Below are positions 51,373-59,945 of a stretch of DNA of 64,000 nucleotides, piece after piece. The stretch spans positions 383,308 to 447,307 of the forward strand of contig JAJEFD010000013.1 in the NCBI GenBank assembly GCA_022820645.1, given 5' to 3'. Position 1 is the stretch's first letter. Each line of letters starts with the position of its first letter. The notes under the pieces were generated by a model. It saw nothing but the letters and a program-made list of their open reading frames with translations, had not been told where the DNA came from and did not search any database. Origin of the DNA: Dehalococcoidia bacterium. Its GTDB lineage: Bacteria > Chloroflexota > Dehalococcoidia > Lucifugimonadales > Australimonadaceae. A program made the position numbers and the translations under genes.

Positions 51373-52386
51373 TCACTGCTCTCGTTGTACGCTCATCCGG
51401 GCCAGCGGCCCCGGTCCTACACTCAGACTGCCGTCTCTCCCCAGCGATAGCCGGCCGCCTCTCGCCACGACGTGCGCGGCCTGCGCCAGTTTCTGGTGTC
51501 CGAGCGTCGCCCCGTCGCCGTGCAGCGAGCGCCATGCCCGCTCCAGCACGCGCGGCAGCAGCGCGGGCGGCAGCGCCCGTAGTGCGCTCTTCGGCCACGA
51601 CACCCCCGACGCAGAACGCTCCTCGACCTCGCTGACCGCGCCGGCGGCAAGCTGGTCGAGCAGCGCGTCGTCATCTGCGGCGCGCTCGGCGAACCCTGCG
51701 AGCGCCGCGCGGACGTGCGGGTTGAGCTCTGTGAGTTCGCGCAGCACGCGCAGCCGGACGCGGTTCCGGGCGTAGCGAAGCGACCTGTTCGTCGCGTCGT
51801 GGGCGGGATGGATGCCGACTTCCGCGCAGACGGCCTCCGTATCGGCGCGGGTGACATGCAGCAGGGGACGAAGCAGTGTCAGCGGCTGACCATCGACGCT
51901 GCGCTCGGAGCACTCGCGGATCGCGCCCGCCCCCCGCAGCCCGCTCCCCCGGGTCAGGCGCAGCAGCACGGTCTCGGCCTGGTCGTCCTGCGTGTGAGCG
52001 GTGAGGACCGCGACCGCGCCCTGTTCGACGGCAGCCGCAGCGAGGAAGCGGTAGCGGGCTTCCCGCGCTCCGGCCTCATTCGACGGCGACTGCGCAGTGC
52101 CCGACGTGAACGGCACGCCGAGCGATTCGGCGGCCCGGCGCACGGATGCGCGCTCGCGGCGGTCCGCGGAGGGGCGGAGTCCGTGGGAGAAATGCGCAGC
52201 GGCCATGCGCCGCTGTGTCCGTGCGCCTATCTCGGCACAGGCGAGCAGCATCGCCATCGAATCTGCTCCCCCGGATACCGCGAGCAGCAGCACTCCGTTG
52301 CTCAGACGCTCGCGATGGCGGGCGAGTGCACGGCGCATCGCCATCGCCACACGCCGCGTCGCGTTGCGTGAGCCGGAGGACGTCAT
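51373..52386 (-). CDS. tilS: tRNA(Ile)-lysidine synthase
   Basis: Modifies C34 of the CAU-anticodon isoleucine tRNA to lysidine. It has 337 residues. PP-loop AVSGGADSMAML (36-47), AHFSHGLRPSADRRE, and THAHTQDDQAETVLLRL-like TAHTQDDQAETVLLR near 130. The C-terminal domain is short. It overlaps the HlyC/CorC gene by 4 bp. Confidence 0.95.
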   Translation of the reverse strand: MTSSGSRNATRRVAMAMRRALARHRERLSNGVLLLAVSGGADSMAMLLACAEIGARTQRRMAAAHFSHGLRPSADRRERASVRRAAESLGVPFTSGTAQSPSNEAGAREARYRFLAAAAVEQGAVAVLTAHTQDDQAETVLLRLTRGSGLRGAGAIRECSERSVDGQPLTLLRPLLHVTRADTEAVCAEVGIHPAHDATNRSLRYARNRVRLRVLRELTELNPHVRAALAGFAERAADDDALLDQLAAGAVSEVEERSASGVSWPKSALRALPPALLPRVLERAWRSLHGDGATLGHQKLAQAAHVVARGGRLSLGRDGSLSVGPGPLARMSVQREQ

Positions 52387-53666
52387 TCCTCTTCCGGGTC
52401 ACGCTCACGCGTGACGCGCACGCGTCCGATGCGGACGCCCCGCATCTCCAGCACGGCGAAGTGCAGGTTCGCGAACGCGACCTCCGCCCCTACCTCCGGT
52501 ATGCTGCCCAACTGCTCCAGGAGGAAACCCGCGACGGTCTCGTACTCGCCGCTGGGCAGATCCAGCGACAACTGCTCGTTGGCGTCTGCGATGGTGAGCC
52601 CGCCGTCCAGGTAGGCGGTGCGGTCGTCCAGTATCTCGACCTGCGGCACGTTGCGTTCCTCGTCGGCCCCTTCCTCGACCTTCCCCACGATGGACTCCAC
52701 GAGCCGCTTGAACGTGACGAGACCTGCGACCCCGCCATACTCGTCCGCCACCATCACGATGGGGTCGCCGTTGGAGCGCATCTCGTCGAAGAGGTCGTCC
52801 AGGCTCTTGGTCTCGGGGACGAAGCGGGGCGAACGCGACTCCAGAGGGGCGGGGGAGTCGGCATCGGCTCCGTCCGCAAGGGCGCGCATCACGTCCTTGA
52901 CGCTGACCGTACCCACGATGTCGTCGAGTTCGTCGCGCACCACGGGGAAGCGGGTGTGGTAGTTGCTGCCGTAGAGGGCCTGGAAGTCCCGGATGGTGGA
53001 GCCGACCTTCAGCGCGATGATCTCCGGGCGCGGGGTCATCAGTTCGCTGACGCGCCGGTCGCCGAAGTCCAGCACGCGGCGGATGATATCGGCCTCCCCC
53101 TGCTCCACGGCGCCCGACTCGCTCCCGACCTCCACCATCGCCTTGATCTCTTCCTCGGTGATGAGGCGGGAGAGCGATCCACCGCCGAACAGCTTGGCGA
53201 TGGTGAGACTGATCGTCTGCAGGATTATGGAGATGGGTTTGAGCACCCATCCGATGCCCTGGATGACGGGGGCGACGATGATGGAAACGCGCTCCGCATG
53301 GCGCGCAGCCACCGTCTTGGGGATCGTTTCGCCGAAGATGAGCAACACGATGGTCACGGCGGCGGTCGCAACACCGACGGCGAGACCCTCATTTCCAGTG
53401 ATGAGTCCCAGCGCGATGCTGGTCGCGATGGCCGCAGCGCCGGTGTTAACGAGATTATTGCCGAGCAGGATGGGCGGCAGCAGGCGTTCCGGGTGCTCGA
53501 TCATGCGTTCGACGCGCGCAGCCCCTGCCGTCTTGTCGGTGACGAGCCGCCGCAGGCGCACCCGCTGCACGGAGAGCAGCGCCGCCTCCGAACCTGAGAA
53601 GAATGCCGAGAAGAAAAGAAACACCGCCAGCAGGATCAGGCTGGCGGCGCTGACGTCGCTCCACAT
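52383..53666 (-). CDS. HlyC/CorC-family transporter-associated protein
   Basis: 427 residues: DUF21/CNNM transmembrane domain (about 1-180; FFSGSEAALLSVQRVRLRRL, LGNNLVNTGAAAIAT, GETIPKTVAARHAE), a pair of CBS domains (about 200-330; MTPRPEIIALKV, VADEYGGVAGLVTFKRL), and a C-terminal CorC-HlyC domain. Members are linked to Mg or Co homeostasis. The start at 53666 has GAGAGG upstream. Divergent from tsaD. Confidence 0.92.
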   Translation of the reverse strand: MWSDVSAASLILLAVFLFFSAFFSGSEAALLSVQRVRLRRLVTDKTAGAARVERMIEHPERLLPPILLGNNLVNTGAAAIATSIALGLITGNEGLAVGVATAAVTIVLLIFGETIPKTVAARHAERVSIIVAPVIQGIGWVLKPISIILQTISLTIAKLFGGGSLSRLITEEEIKAMVEVGSESGAVEQGEADIIRRVLDFGDRRVSELMTPRPEIIALKVGSTIRDFQALYGSNYHTRFPVVRDELDDIVGTVSVKDVMRALADGADADSPAPLESRSPRFVPETKSLDDLFDEMRSNGDPIVMVADEYGGVAGLVTFKRLVESIVGKVEEGADEERNVPQVEILDDRTAYLDGGLTIADANEQLSLDLPSGEYETVAGFLLEQLGSIPEVGAEVAFANLHFAVLEMRGVRIGRVRVTRERDPEEE

Positions 53667-53770
53667 CGTGGGAAACCTCTCTCCGCCGCGGGGTTGGTCC
53701 CGCGCCGGTACGTATCTGTCATGGCGGGGATGGTAGCATAAGATGCAGGGCACAGCCCTTCTCTGCTGAC

Positions 53771-54790
53771 ATGCTCATCCTTGGCATCGAAAGCTCCTGC
53801 GACGAGACCGCCGCCGCTGTGGTGGAGGACGGTCGTCGCGTGCTGTCCGATACCGTCTCGTCGCAGGTGGCGCTCCACGCGCGCTACGGCGGCATCGTGC
53901 CTGAAGTGGCGTCGCGCCAGCACCTCTTGCAGATCATCCCGGTCATAGAGGGAGCGCTGAGCGCTGCCGAGGTTGAACTGGCCGACATCGGCGCCGTCGC
54001 CGTCACGTACGGGCCCGGCCTCGCGGGAGCGCTGATGGTTGGCGTCAACGCCGCGAAGGCGCTGGCGTTCGCGCGTGGACTCCCGCTCGTGGGCGTCCAT
54101 CACCTGGAGGGACACACCTACGCCGCGTGGCTGGAGTACGACGACCCCGCCACGGACCCGGGCTTCCCGCTCATCGTGCTCATCGCGTCAGGCGCACATA
54201 CCGATCTCATCCTCATGCGCGGCCACGGCGACTACGAACTGCTGGGCCGCACCCGCGACGACGCCTCGGGCGAGGCGTTCGACAAAGCCGCGCGGCTCCT
54301 GGGACTCGGCTTCCCCGGAGGCCCTGTGGTGCAGCGTACCGCCGAAGGCGTGACGCCGGGCTTCCAGCTGCCCCGCGCGTGGCTCAGGGGCACTCTCGAT
54401 TTCAGCTTCTCCGGCCTGAAGACGGCGCTGCTGCACAAGGCGCAGGAATTGGGCGTCTACCCAGCGCCGGAGGAAGGCCCCGACCAGGAGGTCGTCGCCG
54501 AACTCGCGGCGGCGTTCCAGGAGTCCGTCGTGGACGTCATTTCTGCCAAGGCTGCGGAAGCCGTGCGTCTCTATGACGCGAAGGGGCTGGTGCTCGGCGG
54601 GGGCGTCTCCGCGAACGGCCCCCTCCGGCAGGCCTGCCGGGACCGGGTGGACGTGCCTGTGCTCATCCCCGCTCCGCGCCTCTGCACGGACAACGGCTCC
54701 ATGATTGCGGCGGCGGGCTACTACCGGCACAGCAGGGGAGTGGAGCACGGACTCGACCTCGACGTTGCGCCGAGCCTTGCCCTGACGTGA
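53771..54790 (+). CDS. tsaD: tRNA threonylcarbamoyladenosine transferase TsaD
   Basis: Essential component of the t6A37 tRNA modification pathway. It has 339 residues: LGIESSCDETAAAVV at the N-terminus, metal ligands in HHLEGH (111, 115), IASGAHTDLI, GEAFDKAARLLGLGFPGGP, and the C-terminal CTDNGSMIAAAGYY. No tsaB, tsaC or tsaE next to it. Confidence 0.97.
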   Translation: MLILGIESSCDETAAAVVEDGRRVLSDTVSSQVALHARYGGIVPEVASRQHLLQIIPVIEGALSAAEVELADIGAVAVTYGPGLAGALMVGVNAAKALAFARGLPLVGVHHLEGHTYAAWLEYDDPATDPGFPLIVLIASGAHTDLILMRGHGDYELLGRTRDDASGEAFDKAARLLGLGFPGGPVVQRTAEGVTPGFQLPRAWLRGTLDFSFSGLKTALLHKAQELGVYPAPEEGPDQEVVAELAAAFQESVVDVISAKAAEAVRLYDAKGLVLGGGVSANGPLRQACRDRVDVPVLIPAPRLCTDNGSMIAAAGYYRHSRGVEHGLDLDVAPSLALT

Positions 54791-54802
54791 AGGACTGAAC
54801 GC

Positions 54803-55438
54803 ATGTACGTCGGACGCATCGTCGCAGCGGGTAGGACGCGGAACGGCTACAACGCCGTCGCCTACCGCGTCTCCAGCCGCTCCTTCCCGAACCGCATGGC
54901 CGTGGACCGCGAGGGTACGATGGTCATCGTGCCGCGCCCCGGCTTCGAGAGCGACCTGCAGCAGAGCCCGTACATCTCCTATAACGCACTCCGCCTGGCG
55001 GGCGACTGGGCCATCGCCACGAACGGCTCCCACACCGACCCCATCACCGAGAAGGTGAACGCGGGCCTTCCGATGCGCGACGCCATGGCGCTGACGCTGC
55101 TTGCGATGGACTACGAGCACGACGCCTACGACACCCCGCGCATTGCCGCGGCGGTGCCGCTGCGCGGCGACACCGGCTGGATGGCCATCGTGCGGCGCGA
55201 CGGGCTGGTCGTTCGGGAGGTGCCGTTGGAGGACGGCGTCGCCCGCTATGTCGCTACCTACGAGACGAATGACGTGCGGGACGACCAGTCGAGTGATTTC
55301 GACGCGTCCACGGCGGCGGAAGCCGCGCTCTTCACCGTGACCGGCGGCGCGTTCGCTGACTTCGAGAAGCCGGTCACGAGCGTCGCGGCGCTCGCGAACG
55401 ACGCGGGCTTCGCCCTGGGTGTGCACGTCGTCGAGTAG
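54803..55438 (+). CDS. purO: IMP cyclohydrolase, PurO type
   Basis: Closes the purine ring, FAICAR to IMP. It has 211 residues with the PurO pattern MYVGRIVAAGRTRNGYNAVAYRVSSRSFPNR, and a later NGSHTDPITEKV. PurO was first described in methanogenic archaea and replaces the cyclohydrolase half of bacterial PurH. It lies 12 bp after tsaD. purF is at 58366-59865; no purH is seen in the window. Confidence 0.88.
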   Translation: MYVGRIVAAGRTRNGYNAVAYRVSSRSFPNRMAVDREGTMVIVPRPGFESDLQQSPYISYNALRLAGDWAIATNGSHTDPITEKVNAGLPMRDAMALTLLAMDYEHDAYDTPRIAAAVPLRGDTGWMAIVRRDGLVVREVPLEDGVARYVATYETNDVRDDQSSDFDASTAAEAALFTVTGGAFADFEKPVTSVAALANDAGFALGVHVVE

Positions 55439-55453
55439 GGGAGCGCGGGACGG

Positions 55454-56452
55454 CTAGAGCAGTCGCCTCAGGCGCGGGTTCGGCGGGGGCGGCTCCGTCT
55501 CCTGGGGCACCTCGCGGTCGCTGATGGTGCGGATGGTGGGCAGGAACGCCACCGGTGCGGCGGACGCGATGTAGCTCACGTCGTGGAACACGTCAACCGG
55601 TGCGCCCTGGTCGAGCAACTGCGAGACCCGCTCCGGCGTGAGGCGTCCGCTCACGACGATGCCGACCTTTCGCGCGCTCATGCTGTCCAGCTTCTCCCGC
55701 ACGCGCTGGACGTCTTCTGCGGCGACGGGCCTTCCACCCGCCGTTCGTGCGAGGCGGACGCTATCCAGGTTCGTCCCCGAGGCCCGCGCGACCTGCTCGA
55801 CCTGCTCCACGATGTCCTTCCGTGGATCGACGTAGGCGATGCGTTGAACATCCGGCGCGACCGCCTTGTCGAACGCCAGCATCGCCTGCACGGCGGTGCC
55901 CATCAACTGCACGAGCGCGCCGGAAACCGTGGCAACGGGCGCGGTGCCCGCGAGCTGCGCTCCCAGCACCGTCGAACCGGAGACGCACCCGCCGACGACG
56001 GCGGCGTAGTCCATCACTGCGGCGACCGACGGGTGTACGTTGTGAGCGCCCAGCGAGACGACAGGCACGCCGTTCGCGGTCTTCACGACGTCCCGCGCGG
56101 CGGTTGCCCAGCCGGTCTGGTGTGCGAGGATGCCGCAGATGGCGGTCTCGTACAGCCCGAACGACGAGTAGGGCGCCTTGATCTCCAGGCAGACCTCGTC
56201 CTGCGAAATGGGCGAGCCTTCCTCGACCGCCCATAACTCGCGGTTGCCTTCGGACGTCACCTTGCCGATGAGCGCCTTCACCTCCAGCGAACCGCTGAGC
56301 ACGGCCTCGCGGCTGGCGGAGAACTGCATGGAGACGGTGGGGTTCAGTCCTTCGTTGCGAAGGATCCGTTGCGTCCGGTGCAGGTAAACGTCGGCAGTAT
56401 CGCCGGTGATCACCGACGGACGCACTTCGAATGTGGGGTTACGCATCTGCAT
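55454..56452 (-). CDS. Nicotinate phosphoribosyltransferase-family protein
   Basis: 332 residues with the NAPRTase type II fold: ITGDTADVYLHRTQRIL at the start, substrate segment PYSSFGLYETAICGILAH, SLGAHNVHPSVAAVMDYAA, and KVGIVVSGRLTPERVSQLLDQGAPVD near the end. It is shorter than classical PncB and resembles the archaeal-type branch. NAD salvage is likely; substrate could differ. There are two adjacent ATG codons (56452, 56446) without a ribosome site. Confidence 0.85.
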   Translation of the reverse strand: MQMRNPTFEVRPSVITGDTADVYLHRTQRILRNEGLNPTVSMQFSASREAVLSGSLEVKALIGKVTSEGNRELWAVEEGSPISQDEVCLEIKAPYSSFGLYETAICGILAHQTGWATAARDVVKTANGVPVVSLGAHNVHPSVAAVMDYAAVVGGCVSGSTVLGAQLAGTAPVATVSGALVQLMGTAVQAMLAFDKAVAPDVQRIAYVDPRKDIVEQVEQVARASGTNLDSVRLARTAGGRPVAAEDVQRVREKLDSMSARKVGIVVSGRLTPERVSQLLDQGAPVDVFHDVSYIASAAPVAFLPTIRTISDREVPQETEPPPPNPRLRRLL

Positions 56453-56542
56453 GTTGCAGATCCATACGAACGTCTAAATGCTATGACGTGCAGGAGCGTG
56501 CTTCAATACGCTGACCATTCCTGATTTGCGCTGCTGTGTGCA

Positions 56543-57268
56543 TCATGGCGCTTCTATGCGCGGTATCCCCCCGAACCGGAGCCGTGCGAGGCCGCGCAGA
56601 TCGTCCAGCGCTGTCTTCACCACTTTCACCCGGGTATCAGGGTCTTCCTCCCATGCCACGGGGATCTCCTTCCACCGGAACCCGCGCTTCTCCGCGATGA
56701 CGAGTAACTCCGTGTCGAAGAACCATCCGTTGTCCTCTATGTGCGGGAGCAGAACGTCTGCTGCGGCCCGGCTCATCGCCTTGAAGCCGCACTGCGCGTC
56801 GCGGAAGTGCGTGCCCATGCTCAGCCGGATGATGCGGTTGTACGACTGCGAGATGAACTCGCGCTTGAACGACCGCTCCGTCTGCGACTCCCGCGAGAGC
56901 CGCGAGCCCCACGCCAGGTGGCAGCCTTCGTCCGTGATGGCGGCGACGAGCGGCGGGAACGCCTCGAGCCCTGTCGAGAGGTCCACGTCCATGTACGAGA
57001 CCACGTCCGCCGTACTCTCGCGCCACGCGCGTTTGAGCGCCCGCCCGCGCCCGCGCTCATCCAGGTGGATGACCCCCACCTCGCCCGGTCGCGACTCAGC
57101 GAACCTGGTGGCGACCTCCAGCGTCGCGTCGGTCGAGCCGTTGTCCGCGACGACGATGCGCCATTCGTGCGGAAGGTTGTCGCGCAGGAACGTGCCCAGC
57201 GTCTCGATGCAGCGCGGCAGCGAGTGCTCTTCATTCAGCACGGGTATGACGACGTCAACGGTTGCCAT
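56543..57268 (-). CDS. GT2 glycosyltransferase (dolichyl-phosphate glucose/mannose synthase-like)
   Basis: 241 residues, GT-A fold: VDVVIPVLNEEHSLPRCIETL, VVADNGSTDATLEV, metal-binding DVDLSTGLEAF, and GFKAMSRAAADVLLP with FFDTELLVIAEKRGFRWKEIPV typical of polyprenyl-phosphate glycosyltransferases. No C-terminal membrane domain, so soluble or peripheral. It is 3 nt after the GalT-like gene, suggesting one sugar-activation operon. Confidence 0.9.
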   Translation of the reverse strand: MATVDVVIPVLNEEHSLPRCIETLGTFLRDNLPHEWRIVVADNGSTDATLEVATRFAESRPGEVGVIHLDERGRGRALKRAWRESTADVVSYMDVDLSTGLEAFPPLVAAITDEGCHLAWGSRLSRESQTERSFKREFISQSYNRIIRLSMGTHFRDAQCGFKAMSRAAADVLLPHIEDNGWFFDTELLVIAEKRGFRWKEIPVAWEEDPDTRVKVVKTALDDLRGLARLRFGGIPRIEAP

Positions 57269-57271
57269 CGG

Positions 57272-58369
57272 TTACTGTCGCTCCTTCAGGGCCACGGGCC
57301 GCAGGGCTTCGGCTACGCCGAACGGGTCGGACGCAACGACCGGCTCCGCGAACAGTTCCATTGCGCCGATGTCGCTCGTCCTCATGCCGAGCGGGCCCCG
57401 GTCGACGATGCGGATGACGCACGGGAAGCCTCGCCAGTCTTCAGGTGTCCCGCCCAACGGCGGCAGTTGCGCGCCTGCGTTGAACGACTGCACGCCGAGC
57501 GCGTCGCGGAACACCGCGAGCGTGTCGTACAGGGCGTCCGCGGCATCCTCTTCGAACGCGGACGCGAGGATGAGCGTCTCCTTCTCCTTCGTGGGTGTGA
57601 GACTCGCCAGCACCCGGACGTTCCCTTGTACGTACGCGAGGCCGAGCGCGCCGTGCGTGGCCGCGAGGTCGTCGAAGTAGTCTGCGCCGTGCTCCTCTCG
57701 ATATGCGGCGGCGGCGCGCCGGAGCGCCTCGATGCGGGCGTAGTGGCGTCCGCGCGCCAGTTGCACCTGTGCGTGTCCGTGAACGATCGAGCCTCCGGAC
57801 CGCCAGAGGCAGTTCCAGAGGAAGAACGGGTATATCGCGTCCGGGTCTTCCCCATGCGCCGCAGCGAACCAGCGGTTCGCCAGTTCCACGCAGCCGCGTA
57901 CGGATGCGCGGTCGAACCGCAGCGGGTTGGCCTCCGCGAAGATGAGCAGGCTGTGGTGCGCGTCGTACTTCGCCGCGTTCGCGGCGGTCAGCGCAGTGTC
58001 GTTGCGGAGGCGTCCGAACAGGTCCTCCGGCGTGCTCTCCTCGGGCTGCGCCCACGGGTCGTTCGCCAGTTCGTCCTGGATGTCGGGTGAGACCCCGTCC
58101 CGCATCGGTCGCCGTGCCCGCAGCTCGTTGAAGATGGCGGCTTCGCCGGTGACGAGGTTCGAGACGCGCACCACGTGCTGCGACTCCACCGCCGCCACAC
58201 TGCCGAACGTGCGCTCCACCCATGGGGCCATCGTCGACGGGACGCGCAGGCGCCCCTCGCTCTCGGTCACGTCGTAGATGCGGCGGAAACGCGCGGCGTC
58301 GTCCGGCGCGAGGCATTGCACCTGTTCGCGCAGGTTCAGTATGGATGGGGACAGCGGGGCAGCGGTCAA
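57272..58369 (-). CDS. GalT-like HIT-superfamily nucleotidylyltransferase
   Basis: 365 residues. The catalytic motif is H-G-H-A-Q in GGSIVHGHAQVQLARG, the counterpart of HPHGQ in galactose-1-phosphate uridylyltransferase; the upstream FFLWNCLWRSGGS and FNEL segments are family-like. The substrate could be another hexose-1-phosphate. The TTG start at 58369 overlaps the purF stop (TTGA); no ATG or GTG fits. Confidence 0.75.
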   Translation of the reverse strand: MTAAPLSPSILNLREQVQCLAPDDAARFRRIYDVTESEGRLRVPSTMAPWVERTFGSVAAVESQHVVRVSNLVTGEAAIFNELRARRPMRDGVSPDIQDELANDPWAQPEESTPEDLFGRLRNDTALTAANAAKYDAHHSLLIFAEANPLRFDRASVRGCVELANRWFAAAHGEDPDAIYPFFLWNCLWRSGGSIVHGHAQVQLARGRHYARIEALRRAAAAYREEHGADYFDDLAATHGALGLAYVQGNVRVLASLTPTKEKETLILASAFEEDAADALYDTLAVFRDALGVQSFNAGAQLPPLGGTPEDWRGFPCVIRIVDRGPLGMRTSDIGAMELFAEPVVASDPFGVAEALRPVALKERQ

Positions 58370-59865
58370 AGCGTCGTGTCTGTGGGGTTCGTAGCTGCAA
58401 GTGTGCGTTCGAGCGAGAGTTTGTCCAACTGCAACTGGACGGGGATGGGGTACTTGCCGGTGAAACAGGCGTCGCAGAACCCCTTGCCGGACGGGTCGCC
58501 GCTGACGGCTTCGTGCAACTGATCGACGCTCAGGTAACCGAGCGAGTCCGCGTCGATCTCCTTGCATATCTCCGGGATGGACCTGCCGGTCGCGATGAAC
58601 TCGGCTTTCGTCGCCATGTCCACACCGAAGAAGCAGGGGTCGGTGATGGGCGGCGCGCAGACGCGAACGTGCACCTCACGGGCGCCCGCCTTTCGGAGGA
58701 GCGCGACGATGCGTGGCGTGGTCGTGCCGCGGACGATGCTGTCGTCCACTACCACCACGCGCTTGCCGCTGAGCACTTCCGGCAAGGGATTGAACTTGTT
58801 GCGCACGCCGAGCTCGCGGAACCACTGGTCAGGCTCGATGAACGTCCTGCCCATGTAGCGGTTCTTGATGAGGCCGTAGCTGAACGGGATACCGGACTCC
58901 TGTGAATAGCCGATGGCGGCAGAGTTGGCCGACTCCGGCACCGGGATGACGATGTCAGCGTCCACCGGATGCGCCCGTGCAAGCGCCATCCCCATACGTG
59001 TTCGCGAGCTGTGCGTGAGGGAGCCGTCCAGTATCGAGTCCGGGCGGGCGAAGTAGATGTGCTCGAAGACGCAGTGCGCCTTGCGGGTGCCGGGGACCTT
59101 CGACGGGATGCTCCGCAGGCCGGTGCGGCCAATGACGACGGTCTCACCGGGCTCGACGTCGCGCACGAACTGTGCACCGACGTGGTCCAGCGCGCAGGTC
59201 TCCGACGCGATGATCCAGCCGCTGTGCTCGATGCGCCCGATGCAGAGCGGATGCACCCCGAGCGGGTCGCGGATGCCGATCAGCGTGTCGGCCGTGCAAA
59301 CCGTGAGACAGTACGCACCCTTCAGCGAGCGCATGAGGTGGGCAGTCTTCTCCTCCCACGAATCGCCGGGCGCCCACGCCAGCAGGTGCGCGATGACCTC
59401 GGAGTCGGTGCCGGTCGAGCAGGTGACGCCCCAGTCGTCCAGCAGCCGCTGGCGTATCTCCGCTGCGTTGATGACGTTGCCGTTGTGCGCGAGCGCCAGC
59501 TCGACGCGCGGGCCCTTGGAGACGATGGGCTGCGCGTTCAGCGGGCTGCTGGAGCCGGTGGTGGAGTAGCGCGTGTGCCCGATGGCGATGTGGCCGGGCA
59601 GCCGCTCGAGGTCCTCCTGGCGGAAGACGTTGGAGACGAGCCCCTGGTTGGTGAAGTTGCGGAGCGTCCGCCCGTCCGCTGCGGCGATGCCTGCGCTCTC
59701 CTGCCCGCGGTGTTGCAGGGCGAACAGGCCGTAGAAGGCGGCCTGCGCGGCTTCGTCGTGGGTCGATCCGGGGAGGTATGCGCCGATGACCCCGCACGCT
59801 TCGTGGGGAGCGTCGGACTCAACGACAGGCAACCTGCGGCCTATTGCCAAGAGAGCCTCGCTCAA
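58366..59865 (-). CDS. purF: Amidophosphoribosyltransferase
   Basis: First committed step of purine synthesis. It has 499 residues. N-terminal nucleophile Cys exposed by propeptide cleavage in EA-C24-GVIG, glutaminase core FALQHRGQESAGIA, PRPP loop VVVDDSIVRGTT. Four cysteines match the 4Fe-4S ligands of the B. subtilis enzyme (HCVFEHIYF, PCFFG, GFCDACFTGKYP), so it is the oxygen-sensitive cluster-bearing type. The start is a TTG at 59865, without a good ribosome site, and so is uncertain. Confidence 0.95.
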   Translation of the reverse strand: MSEALLAIGRRLPVVESDAPHEACGVIGAYLPGSTHDEAAQAAFYGLFALQHRGQESAGIAAADGRTLRNFTNQGLVSNVFRQEDLERLPGHIAIGHTRYSTTGSSSPLNAQPIVSKGPRVELALAHNGNVINAAEIRQRLLDDWGVTCSTGTDSEVIAHLLAWAPGDSWEEKTAHLMRSLKGAYCLTVCTADTLIGIRDPLGVHPLCIGRIEHSGWIIASETCALDHVGAQFVRDVEPGETVVIGRTGLRSIPSKVPGTRKAHCVFEHIYFARPDSILDGSLTHSSRTRMGMALARAHPVDADIVIPVPESANSAAIGYSQESGIPFSYGLIKNRYMGRTFIEPDQWFRELGVRNKFNPLPEVLSGKRVVVVDDSIVRGTTTPRIVALLRKAGAREVHVRVCAPPITDPCFFGVDMATKAEFIATGRSIPEICKEIDADSLGYLSVDQLHEAVSGDPSGKGFCDACFTGKYPIPVQLQLDKLSLERTLAATNPTDTTL

Positions 59866-59945
59866 GGGGTCAGGACTGGTAGCCGGATGTTAATCATTCT
59901 ACGGCCAAACAAGCAAACCGGCGAGCCCGACGTTTTCACCCGGTT

